Positions 51,101 through 59,546 of a stretch of 64,000 nt of DNA are shown here, piece after piece. The first letter of the stretch is position 1; the number at the start of each line of letters is the position of its first letter. The position numbers and the translations under genes were made by a program. Under the pieces are notes generated by a model, which saw nothing but the letters and a program-made list of their open reading frames with translations, was not told the origin of the DNA and made no database searches. Source of the stretch: Uloborus plumipes (lineage: Eukaryota > Arthropoda > Arachnida > Araneae > Uloboridae); assembly GCA_038373865.1 (NCBI GenBank), contig JAXGGA010002393.1:1-64000 (forward strand), in the 5' to 3' direction.

Positions 51101-54100
51101 AAACATGGCGGAAATGCAGGCTCAGAAAAAAATGACTGACTGTGCAGACGATTTTTTGTTTATTTATTCATTTGTGTTATTTTATTTATTACTATTATTT
51201 TTTTTTTGGCAGACGATTTTTTTTGTAACAAAAGTGTTTCATTCACGAGGGCATTTTATTCTTTATTTAAATTTAACAACTGGCAACGGTGTGAAAATCG
51301 AGACATTTTATCGACGGACGAGTTTTTTTTTCTTTTCTTTGATAAAATGTGTTTTGATGTACTTTGTACTTTTAATTTTTTTTTGAAAACGATTGAGGAA
51401 TTTTTCTACGGAAGAACTGTAACAGTTACATTCTTTAAAAGGTGCGATAAAACTTCATTTATTCATTTATTTACTTTTTATGTCTCTATTTCATCTGATG
51501 AGAGGGGTATATTTTGCTTTTAGAAATCAGCTTTAAGTGCTAAAAAGGTATGTTTGACATAATGTTTAGTCTCAGATGATCAAGAGAATAATGATCAGAT
51601 GCTAGAATGCCGATGTCGATGTACGGGAAAGTAGGCTCGTTTAGTTCTTGACAGAACTTCTTGTTTCTTTTTTGCGAAACTGCAATACGTATTTTGTGTG
51701 CCCAAGAAAACGCTCGTTTCCGAAACTGCATACGTACCATATTCATATATACTAGACTGGCTTGCATTTCCATATTGATCTGAGACCGAATCAGTGTCAT
51801 GCAGGCAGGGTGCAGTTCATATCTATCGCCGACACTCTCTTTTACTTCATTGTCTGAAAACTCTGCTGAAAATTGATACAAAAAGTTAGTTGACATTCGC
51901 ATCAACAAAACATTATTTTGTAAAACTACTTAACAGTTTTGACACCATGTTACGTGCAAGAACTGCGTTTTTTATAGCAATGATTGTTTGGTCGTGGTAC
52001 ATATGTGTTTATACGATATGCGAAAAATATGATGTACGGAGAAGTAATAAGCTCTATTTAAAACGAAATGAGTGTAGATACAGTAGAAAAGAAAATGATA
52101 TGAAGAATTTGTTTTAGTACCTACGACTTTATTTACATGCGAGGATATAGTTTTTAGAGAGCAATTAGTAAGCAACCAAAACGAGACATATATTTACAAC
52201 AAGGTAATTATGCAAACACTTTTTAAATCCCGTAAATATCTTCTGGATATGAAGTATAAATCCCACTCTAAAAAGCACAAATATACAGGTATTCTTTACA
52301 GGTGCTTCTTTAACGTTGGATTTATACTTCACATCAATTGCACAAAGGTATTTATTTTCTTCATCTTCTAGATATCCACAAATCAGTCATTCTATAAATT
52401 GATAATCACTTCAGCCATATTGTACATTTTAATCATATGATGGAGATGTGACACCAATAGCAACGCACTTTGCTTCAAAACATTAATGCTGGTAATGCAG
52501 TTTCTCTTGCAGTTATGCCTTGCTCTGCAATAGGGAGCTAATTTCTGGTCATTATGTGTTTTCCTCTATGTCAAAATACAAAAAAAAAAAAGAAAGAAAA
52601 GAAAAAAATTCAGAAGATAATGTAGCTATGTCACCACGTGTGATAAAACAGATTAATATCACCAATATCCCAATGAACTAAAGATTATCAATTAAACAAA
52701 ATGATAAACACAACTTCACAAATACGTATTTCGCAACTGCACCACATATCAATATGGTCAATATGGTTAGTGGTTTAGTTTTAAAGGCTTCTGAGTCAAA
52801 AAACTAAGTTTGAAAGGGAGGCATGGTTCAAGGGGCAGGTTTTAAAAGGATGCGAACTATTTGGGTTTTATTAGAAATAAAAGTAGTCATTTTAACTATT
52901 TTAATTCAAGAAATTGCAAAGGGGTTTGAATAAAAGCAAAGTTGGTCATGCTTAAGGTTTTTTTTTATTTATTTATTTCTAATACAGCAGGTGAATAGGA
53001 ACACAATTCTTCCACCGTAAAAAAAACAAAAGAAAAGATACAGAGAGAACATATATACAGAGTTCATGGCGCAAGTCTAGACAACAGCTCTCTAGCTTCC
53101 CAATATCTGGAGTAGATGGAAAGTTCTTTTAGCGCGGGACATCGAGGGAGGTGGTCCGAAGTCATCACCTGCTGACCGCTGCATAGGGGGCTAGCAGGGC
53201 TGCCAAAAATCTTTAGCCTGTGTAAATGCGCATTGAGGCAGTCGGGTAGTGTCGTCATACAAAAGGTAGCGACAGCCTTGTACCTGGGATAGTTTGGGAT
53301 AGTTGTATTTGCATACGTAGAAACCCTTTCTTCAATGCCGAAATTCAAGGACCAACAACACCGATGTAAGAGGAAAGAATCTTCACTTTTGCTTATCACC
53401 ATACTATTGACAGATTCTGTACTGCACCTTTAATTTGGAAGTTTCAGGAATATTGAAGATGCTTACCAGCTGACTTCCAATAATCATTCTCCATTTGAAA
53501 AAATTAAAAAAAAAAAAAATAAAAAAAAAAACTTTTAAATTGTAACCCATTAGAATTTTACTTGATGTAAAAGCATTTTTCAAATTTAAGACTTTTCAAA
53601 TTAAAGACTGATAACTGTTATGTATTTTTTCTAACCAAATTCCTTGAAACTTTTTTATGCACTTCAACCAACAGTTTTATACATTTGGAACTGGATTACA
53701 TTACATATGCCTTAACTACCATGCCCAAAATCGAGAGAACTTTTATCAATGCTAGTAATGAGTTTGCTTGTTATGCAATTATAAACCAGAGCAGAAATAC
53801 ATTAATTTTGTTTTGGAGGCATGGAAATTGGGAAGCGTTATGACGTATTACAATTGTTTAAAACAGCACTGTCTCTCCAATGCGCCAAAAGTAGCCTTGC
53901 GTTTACATTTTTGTGTACATTTTATTTGATTAAACATTTTTGTGTACAGATTTTAAAAATCTCTTTACGGGATATGTTTTTGAAAAGTCTTAATTTCACG
54001 TTTGGGAAAAATAAGCGTCGGAATCTTTTTGAACTGCTTTTTCATTGTAATTGAGAATTTTTTTTTTTTTGCTTCTTCTCCAACATAATTATGAGAAAAA

Positions 54101-55148
54101 AAAACTTATATTGATTTCATTTAGATTTGATTATGCCTATTTAATGTGTTGACTTTTTTTTTCAATGTAGTATGGAATTTAAAACGAAAATTATTTTAGC
54201 TCTCTTGGTGTAATAAGAAATTGAATAGTTTTTTAAGTCATGTATGAACTAAAGAGGAAAAGTCGTACACTTTTTTCTTTGGAACTATATATCTTCTGCC
54301 CTATTTGTTATGAAATATCCCTGTCGATTTATTTTTGTAAACAAACAAAAATATACTTATATTCGAGAAGCTTGTTCTACCACCTGTCTAGTCTGTATAT
54401 TTGTTGAATTTTAGTTTTGATTTTAAGTATCATGACTTAAAAATTATCTTTAAATGGCAAAGTGTACTTTAAACTAACGTTATTGATTACTCGAGAGTAC
54501 ACTAGCACTGGTGCCGTACACACACACGAAAACGTTTTGCCTGTCTTCTGGTTCTACTTATCAGGAAACTATTTATCTTTGACATTTTTCTTCTTAATTT
54601 TGTACAAATTTTGATTGTAATATTTTTCTCTTTTCTTTCTTTCTTGTTTTACCTCTTTGTACATGAAATGTTTGATAATTCTTGGAATCGTCTACCAGAC
54701 AATAGCATCATTTTTCTATAAGTCGATTTTCAGAAACTATGTTTGCTTTTGGTGAACTAAATTTTTTTCTTGTCACAGACGGAAGATCGAAATAAGGTTT
54801 TGAAAGAATGAACCGCATTTTTCCACTGTGTGTAAAGAATCCTTATTCTTGCTTCAAGGCATTGCGCAAACAAATCATGTGTCAAAAAATTATCACGGTT
54901 TTTGACCAATACAAATTAAATTAGTAAGGTAGAAGGGGAAAAAAAGATATAAGTAATTTAAAACATAGCACAGCAAAAAAAAAAAAAAAAAAGACTTTTG
55001 TCAAATAGAGAGCAACATTGATTGTGCTAAATCAAAACTATTAACACTCACGTAAAAATCCAACGACAGTTGCCAAACATAAACACAGTGCAGCAGTAAT
55101 CCATATCACGTGCTGCATTATGACAGCGGTGGATATATTCGACTTCAT
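39046..55148 (-). CDS. Secreted ferritin, heavy-chain type, 5 exons, complete
   Basis: Exons in transcript order are 55148-55052, 51865-51738, 43003-42857, 40885-40757 and 39198-39046. All sites are GT-AG and total 654 nt, giving 217 residues plus TAG. The protein starts with a hydrophobic signal segment (residues about 14-32) and continues as a four-helix ferritin. The ferroxidase residues of heavy chains (human numbering E27, Y34, E62, H65, E107, Q141) are all present here as E65, Y72, E100, H103, E145 and Q180. It should oxidise Fe(II) and store iron in a 24-subunit shell in the secretory pathway or haemolymph, as arthropod secreted ferritins do. ATG 55148 is the first in-frame start and gives the full signal peptide; M11 is an alternative. 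Introns are 3186, 8734, 1971 and 1558 bp. No iron-responsive element (CAGUGN loop) was seen near the start. Confidence 0.93.
39251..39400. mobile_element. pogo-like MITE, 150 bp
   Basis: The ends are CAGTCGAACCTGGTTAAAAC and the inverse of CACTCGCACCTCGTTAATTC, flanked by TA (39249-39250 and 39401-39402). The CAGT-CGAACCTCG pattern is typical of arthropod pogo/Tigger ends. It lies in the last ferritin intron. Confidence 0.75.
39891..40274. repeat. Two diverged units of a TACTAGAAAA repeat
   Basis: Two units of about 180 bp (from about 39891 and 40081) share ACTGC-TTTTACTAGAAAA, CTATAAACT and a TTTTTAAGTA block. The second begins CACTCTAAAAAACTGC and ends near ACTGCAGTTTGTTTTTAC. It may be a further MITE family. 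It lies in the last ferritin intron. Confidence 0.5.
40757..40885 (-). CDS. Ferritin exon 4: helix C
   Basis: The acceptor is taatttag and the donor is GTACGT. Residues 125-167 start MPDKTTWANALEALKEAIAL. They carry E145 of the ferroxidase centre in LEKDVYNQL and end THCKDNH before helix D. The exon is 129 nt, phase 0 at both ends. A C-terminal His/Cys stretch (HDVADTHCKDNH) sits where the threefold channel turn lies in ferritins. Confidence 0.93.
42857..43003 (-). CDS. Ferritin exon 3: helix B
   Basis: The acceptor is cttttctag and the donor is GTAAGT. Residues 76-124 start AAHFDQNSVARKGFARMF and include ENSKEERDHAQKLIDY, with ferroxidase residues E100 and H103. They end RGNKLAQFNID. The exon is 147 nt, phase 0 at both ends. 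Confidence 0.93.
43293..43437. mobile_element. GGGCCCTGCTCCACAT MITE, copy 2
   Basis: About 145 bp, nearly identical to 23099-23239. Perfect ends GGGCCCTGCTCCACAT are flanked by TTA on both sides, a 3-bp duplication that fits PIF/Harbinger MITEs. It lies in ferritin intron 2. Confidence 0.8.
43520..43860. repeat. Diverged duplicate of sequence beside ferritin exon 2
   Basis: This aligns collinearly with 51940-52420: GAGAACTGCGTT / AAGAACTGCGTT, then GTACGAAAAATATG / GCGAAAAATATG, then GAGCAACCAAAACGAGACA / AAGCAACCAAAACGAGACA, then AAATTGATAAT. By eye it is well below 80% identical, so the duplication is old. One copy lies in intron 1 and the other in intron 2. Confidence 0.7.
44192..44574. 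mobile_element. CACTG-end MITE, copy 4
   Basis: The ends are CATTGCAAAAAATAAGCTGT and the inverse ending TTTTTTACAATG. The interior is a tandem series of TTTACTGTAAAA, AGCAATTTTA and TTTAAAACTG units. It lies in ferritin intron 2. Confidence 0.78.
45296..45661. mobile_element. CACTG-end MITE, copy 5
   Basis: The ends are CACTGCAAAAAAAATCTGCT and TTTTTTAAAGTG. It has the same interior units as copy 4, which is about 720 bp away. It lies in ferritin intron 2. Confidence 0.78.
46911..49194 (+). mobile_element. TAGGGTGGGTCGAAAAAAGC element nested in the hAT-like copy
   Basis: Inverted ends TAGGGTGGGTCGAAAAAAGC are flanked by a perfect 8-bp duplication ATGCGTAT (46903-46910 and 49195-49202). Each end carries about three direct units of a 170-bp repeat (at about 46945, 47117, 47287 and part at 47455). 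They appear inverted at the right (about 48800-49160). The middle holds a decayed coding region. The duplication length fits hAT or P-type transposons. Confidence 0.9.
47515..48358 (+). pseudogene. Transposase-like pseudogene of the nested element
   Basis: Open pieces in shifting frames read ELAAKNPGPLRHSRWLTCAN, RVLRLYVSQISPTSEMKTLA, YAPVWFNIKVH, then, after breaks, DYPELIDWTNCKLTPPPLL. Finally FP-stop-HTQSVERCVKLVAKAVAKVC GNENREGFIKTTL ends at TAA. I know this block order from proteins of arthropod transposons but cannot name the family safely. Frameshifts near 47965-48065 and internal stops (for example TGA at 48251-48253) disable it. Confidence 0.7.
49940..51672. repeat. Dispersed 1.9-kb repeat, copy 2
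   Basis: This is collinear with 454-2380, with five TATCGCCAAG units, a shorter GTCG tract, about five 145-bp units and the same tail. AGCCTACTTTCCCGT (49940-49954) is matched perfectly inverted at 51623-51637. The copy ends about 65 bp from the ferritin exon 2 donor, inside intron 2. Confidence 0.78.
51738..51865 (-). CDS. Ferritin exon 2: helix A
   Basis: The acceptor is aattttcag and the donor is GTACGT. Residues 33-75 include ELHPACMTLIRSQINMEMQA and end in SLVYMNM. E65 and Y72 are ferroxidase ligands. A second AG three bases into the exon (CAGCAG) could shift the acceptor by three bases, but the frame stays open either way. The donor is about 65 bp from the edge of a dispersed 1.7-kb repeat. 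Confidence 0.92.
51940..52420. repeat. Partner copy of the ferritin intron duplication
   Basis: This is homologous to 43520-43860 but longer, owing to insertions that include a small inverted repeat (TGAAGTATAAATCC at about 52249, inverse at about 52319). It begins about 75 bp from ferritin exon 2, in intron 1. Confidence 0.7.
52958..53402 (-). mobile_element. 5'-truncated LINE fragment (3' end of ORF2)
   Basis: A minus-strand frame (53402-53064) ends LNAHLHRLKIFGSPASPLCS, SDHLPRCPALKEL and YSRYWEARELLS before TGA. The C-terminal pattern of HLHR, SPLC, DHL-RCPAL and YWEAR is that of non-LTR retrotransposon ORF2. It is followed by about 85 bp of 3' UTR and an A-rich AAATAAAT tail (52978-52958). 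The rest of the element is missing. It lies in ferritin intron 1. Confidence 0.8.
53403..55051. other. Ferritin intron 1, no further feature
   Basis: AT-rich intron sequence with A and T tracts (about 53505-53532, 54057-54071, 54972-54992). No gene, RNA or defined repeat was seen. Confidence 0.6.
55052..55148 (-). CDS. Ferritin exon 1: signal peptide
   Basis: ATG at 55148-55146 begins MKSNISTAVIMQHVIW, followed by a hydrophobic core ITAALCLCLATVVGFL. The donor is GTGAGT. The exon is 97 nt, 32 codons plus one base, leaving phase 1. The next exon completes the split codon as Pro. This exon makes the protein a secretory ferritin instead of a cytosolic one. Confidence 0.88.
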
Positions 55149-57314
55149 TAACCAATAATCTTAACCAGGGAGAATGATTAGCAATGAATCCAAGCTAAGA
55201 GAGAAAGTCAAACTGTGCAGTTAATGCAAAAGCATGGAAAGATGTCCAAGGGTCATCAAGATAAGAGGACGTCTGTGATCGATAACTATCACAGGTCTTG
55301 ACCTGAAGATATGTGTCGATCGTGTTTTGCTCAGAAGAAATGAGGGCGTTGTTAAGGGACTGAATGCAAAAATAAGAGTCTCGATCGAAACCCATTTACT
55401 TTCAGTTTGATTCATCTAATCTTCTGCGTTGCTTTTAAATTAAAGTTTTGAATTTTTAGTTAAGTTTAGTAATTGTTTTATTAATAAATATTTTATTTTT
55501 TCGTTCGTTGAACATTTTCTGTTTGAAACGTTTTCCCATATTAAGCTGGAAGTTGGATGCAATTAGATTTGCTGAATTATTGAATTCTGTTTTGTCTAAA
55601 ATTAGACATGCTCTGAGTATCTGTAAAATTCTTTGAAATGTTTTGAATTTTTGAAACTTTGTTTTATATCTTATTATTTAAATTTCATGAATAAAATCAT
55701 CAAATCGAAATTAAATCTAATCTGAGATCACTTTTGGGGTAGTTTTTTTATTTATTTATTTTCAACTTTCCACATGTTTTAACCGTTATATTACTTTTGT
55801 GAAGAAAGTGAAGATCTGGGAAGACTTGTTTCTTTTATATAAAAAGAAGGAAATTTTGGTAAAGTGACCAAAATGTGCAGTAACTAGGGTATGTCGAACA
55901 ATAAAATTAAATATTTCTTGTACTCTACTATACGTACAAGGGGGGTTATCAAAATGGAGGTAAAGGAATAAATTCTTTTAGAATTAAAATTTCTATTTTT
56001 TTAAATTTTAAAATGAAGTTGTTTAATTAAATTAGAGTTTCAACAATTTTTAGAAAAATTTGAAAATAGGTTGAAATTAAAAGTATGTTCACCCAAAATA
56101 TGTGTCCGGATATTTGAGTAGCACCAAAATTGAGATCTCTGTGCAACAACATATGGGAAAAATTTTACGCAATGATAGATAATTTTTACAGCTTGAGAAT
56201 AAAATATATCCATGTACTCATATACTCATAGGGTTTCTGAAAGATAGCAATGCTAAAATCGAGTAATTAGCCGGAAGAATAAAAGACACTTTTTCCAGCC
56301 CTTAAACACCTCATTCTTTCCAACAATATACTATCTTTAAATATAAAAAACTGGTTCGCAAATAACGTTTGCGATTGGGTGAATATGAAGTTATTGAGCA
56401 GTCTCTTAGAGTCTCTACTCGGGATCGAATCATTTATACCTAAGAAAAGTATTGCCGAAGCATTTACGCTTTTATAAAGCGTAGTTTGGATACAGCAACA
56501 AATATTTTATATTTAAAAGAAAAGCGTTTTTCACAAAAGAGGAAAGAAATTTATTGATACATTCTTTTTAATGAAAATAAAAAATGAAAAGGAAAAAATC
56601 TTTTTGTAACAAAAGAACAAAATTTGACAAAAAAAAAAAAAAAAAAAAAAAAAACAAAAAAAAAAAAAAACAAAAAAAAAAAAAAAAAACAATGTATATG
56701 TCTCTCGTAATGTTTTCTTTCCCTCAACAGGACCCACAGAAGAGAAATGAATCTATTTCCGAATCTCGAAAATTAACAACCTTAGTTTATACATAAGAAA
56801 AATTCTCTCGGTCACAAAGCCATACCTCTGCTTTCACGTTACACTAGAATTATTATTATTATTATTTTTTTTTTGAAATTGTGTATACAGCAGTGGAGAG
56901 AAAAAAAAGAGTAAGACATGAAACATCAAGATGAAACTGAGATTATATTTGCTTCTTTTTTTTTTTTTTAGACTTTCTGTTAACAGATGGCAGCATTAGT
57001 CATAAGTGAAAAATGTATTCATCGTGGTATTCATAAGTAAGGATGAAATTCTTATCATAGTAGGAAAGAAGGAAATAAAAAGGATTTTCATGGAAAAATT
57101 TAGAACTAAAAAGAAATTTGGAACAATTAAAAAAACCAAGAACGCATCATTCAAAACACAACGCATTTTCTAAGTAGGAGGGACGGACTGCAAAATCATG
57201 AACAAATAATTTTGAGGCACTCAACGCAGATTTTTTTTTTTTAATTTTTAATTTTTTTTCATTATAATTATTTTCTGAAAGGTAAAACTTTTTGTTTCTT
57301 TACGCATTCTCGAT
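55149..57314. other. Ferritin upstream region and spacer to tRNA
   Basis: This contains the presumed ferritin promoter and 5' UTR just above 55148 (less AT-rich to about 55400), then AT-rich spacer. A long A-tract interrupted by C lies at 56630-56690. No other gene was recognised. Confidence 0.5.
55273..55294. other. Hairpin upstream of ferritin start
   Basis: CTGTGAT and ATCACAG form a perfect 7-bp stem with an 8-base loop, about 125-145 bases upstream of the ferritin ATG. It lacks the CAGUGN loop and bulged C of an iron-responsive element. It may lie in the 5' UTR or promoter; the transcription start is unknown. Confidence 0.3.
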
Positions 57315-57386
57315 TCCCACGTGGTCTAGTGGTTAGGATACCTGGCTCTCACCCAGGAGGCCCGGGTTCGATTCCCGGCGTGGGAA
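57315..57386 (+). tRNA. tRNA-Glu (anticodon CTC)
   Basis: The 72 bases fold as a full cloverleaf. The acceptor stem is TCCCACG with CGTGGGA and discriminator A. The D-arm carries GGTCTAGTGGTTAGGAT (A-box). The anticodon stem CCTGG/CCAGG encloses loop CTCTCAC with anticodon CTC at 57348-57350. The T-arm contains GGTTCGATTCC (B-box). There is no intron and no encoded CCA. A pol III terminator T5 follows at 57391-57395. The sequence matches eukaryotic nuclear tRNA-Glu. Confidence 0.97.
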
Positions 57387-57390
57387 GTAC

Positions 57391-57395
57391 TTTTT
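57391..57395 (+). terminator. RNA polymerase III terminator of tRNA-Glu
   Basis: A run of five T lies five bases after the tRNA 3' end, which is the standard pol III stop signal. Confidence 0.8.
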
Positions 57396-58843
57396 GCTCT
57401 ACTTGTAGAGCAAACATTTACATTTTTTCAGATATTTTTAGTGTGTCTCTTAAAAATATAAATGTGGAGGGAACAGCTAACGTATTCACATTTCATTCAA
57501 AAGTTTTTAATGTATCTCTTTAAAATATAAATGTTATAAGGTACCCTATACTTACCTCACATTTGTGAACAATAATTTTAACCTCAAAGCCAGACTAACG
57601 TAAGCTACACTATCACTACTTTGTAGGCTAGCGTAAAAACGGTAGGGTGTATACAAAAATTAGGACAAGGATGTCTCTAATGCGATAATAAGCTGCAAAT
57701 CACCGTATTTGAACGTATGTTGACCTGGCATAAGAAAAGGCTGTACACTGCTTTGTGCGAACAACTTTTTACTATATCGACTACGTTTCTTTTTTCAATT
57801 TCTGATTTAAATTTAAATTTTATTGGCTGTTTTAGAATTAACCAAAATAATAAAAAATATTTAAATTCGACTGCAGCTATTGTGTTGCAATCAATATATC
57901 CAAAAATATATACTTATTCTATTTCATACATTTTAGAATTAACTAAATTAACAGAAATATTGTTCCTTCCTTCACCAGGAAATGCATGCCCGCCGTTTCA
58001 AGTTTTTCCAGAGGGGGGCAAACAAAGGATGCAAACACAATGCAATTTCATCGGAAAATAACAAAAACCACGCCCACTTACATACACATGCATTGATTTT
58101 TCAATACAGGAGGGAGCACTGGACTCCCCCCCCCTAACCCCCTAAAATGACGGGTCGGAGGATATGGCACTTGGATCCGGTTTCGTCAAATGGTACCTGA
58201 CGATTCTCTTTCAATTTTTAGAAGAAGGCTTAATGATCATTGCATTTTACAATAAAATCAGCAGTATGTAAAATTTGAAATTTATTTAACTAACAAAATA
58301 AAAATAGCGAAAGTAACGGCAAACCAATGAAGCGAGTGACTCATTGCAGGCCCTCCCAATGATTAATCGGCGGTGTTGTGCTCTTTGCAGTACCTTTTTC
58401 AGCGGCATTCGTGGAAAATATATTTAGTGCTTTTTGAGTAAGTTTTTCGTTTTTGTTGTCAAAATGGTCTCTATGCTGTTGCAACTGAAACTGGAATTGT
58501 TTACGAAACCTGCAGACAAGGGCTCCCCGAGCTTAAATTTTTAGGAGGGGGAAAATTCTCAATTTGCCGAATGATAAAATAGGAGCATACACACATTCCT
58601 TATACACGTTACTTCACGAGTAAAGACAATACGTATGACTAAAAACAAAAACAAAAAAAAAACGAGCATTTTCAATCTTTTCTTCAGTTGGTAGACAAAT
58701 ATTTGAACTTTGATAAATAACAACGGGAGTGTATTTTGAATCATCAAAACGATTGATTGGATAATTTATAAATTATTGTTATCTACATATTCCAAATTAA
58801 ATATATATTGACAGTGTGACAGGTCATACAATATTGCATTTTA

Positions 58844-58848
<5 letters not shown>
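57396..58848. other. No gene seen
   Basis: AT-rich spacer downstream of the tRNA. An open frame at 57717-58061 has AT-driven composition and no recognisable domain. Confidence 0.5.

Positions 58849-58885
<37 letters not shown>
58849..58885. repeat. (AT)n microsatellite, left of foldback element
   Basis: An uninterrupted TA run of about 37 bp ends exactly where the foldback element's CAGTAGCGAGGC end begins. Confidence 0.9.
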
Positions 58886-58888
<3 letters not shown>

Positions 58889-59546
58889 TAGCGAGGCGTG
58901 ACTTCAAGCGTCAGTCATCGCTAACTTTCAGGTCCCTAAAGAAATATACCAGACCATATGTTTCGCTCAGGGGTGTTTGTGATAAGAAATTTCTGAAAAT
59001 TTTGGGCTGCCGTTTCCGAAATTTAATTTTTCAGTATTCGAAAATTTTGAACTGTCGTTTCCGATGTCCATTATTTGGTTCTTTTTTTCATTGCTGAAGA
59101 ATAACAATATTGCGATGTGTTTAAAAAAATGATATATTGCTACAGATTTTTACGAATGTGTGTGTGAGGGGGAGGGAGGGGTAAGCTCCTCATACTTTCA
59201 GAACATTTCATCAAGTCTTCAGAAAATTTTACTTACCTTGTAAAAATCTTGGTTCACAGATGCTTCTTTTTCAATTTGAAAAGTTCAAGCTAGCTAAAAT
59301 GCAAAACTCGAACGACAACGAGCACTACTTTTTATGAAAAACATTTATAATTGAAACTAAAAAGAGAGAGTAAAGAAACAAAACCACGCACACATATATT
59401 CGTTTTTGAAAGTTCGATGAAGTTCCAAAACACAAAAGGTAACACAACAGTGTTTTCCCCCATGCAAAACTACTGTTGCAAACAATATTGTCTTCGACCC
59501 GTCGGGCTCATATTGGCACCATCGTAAGATAACAATATTTTTCTAA

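Noticed and set aside
55149..55450. Iron-responsive element upstream of ferritin
   Set aside because: The only hairpin seen (55273-55294) lacks the CAGUGN loop and bulged C. An IRE on an unseen 5' exon cannot be excluded.
56531..56796. Lys-rich or Phe-rich open frames
   Set aside because: They come from an interrupted poly-A tract, with no other coding evidence.
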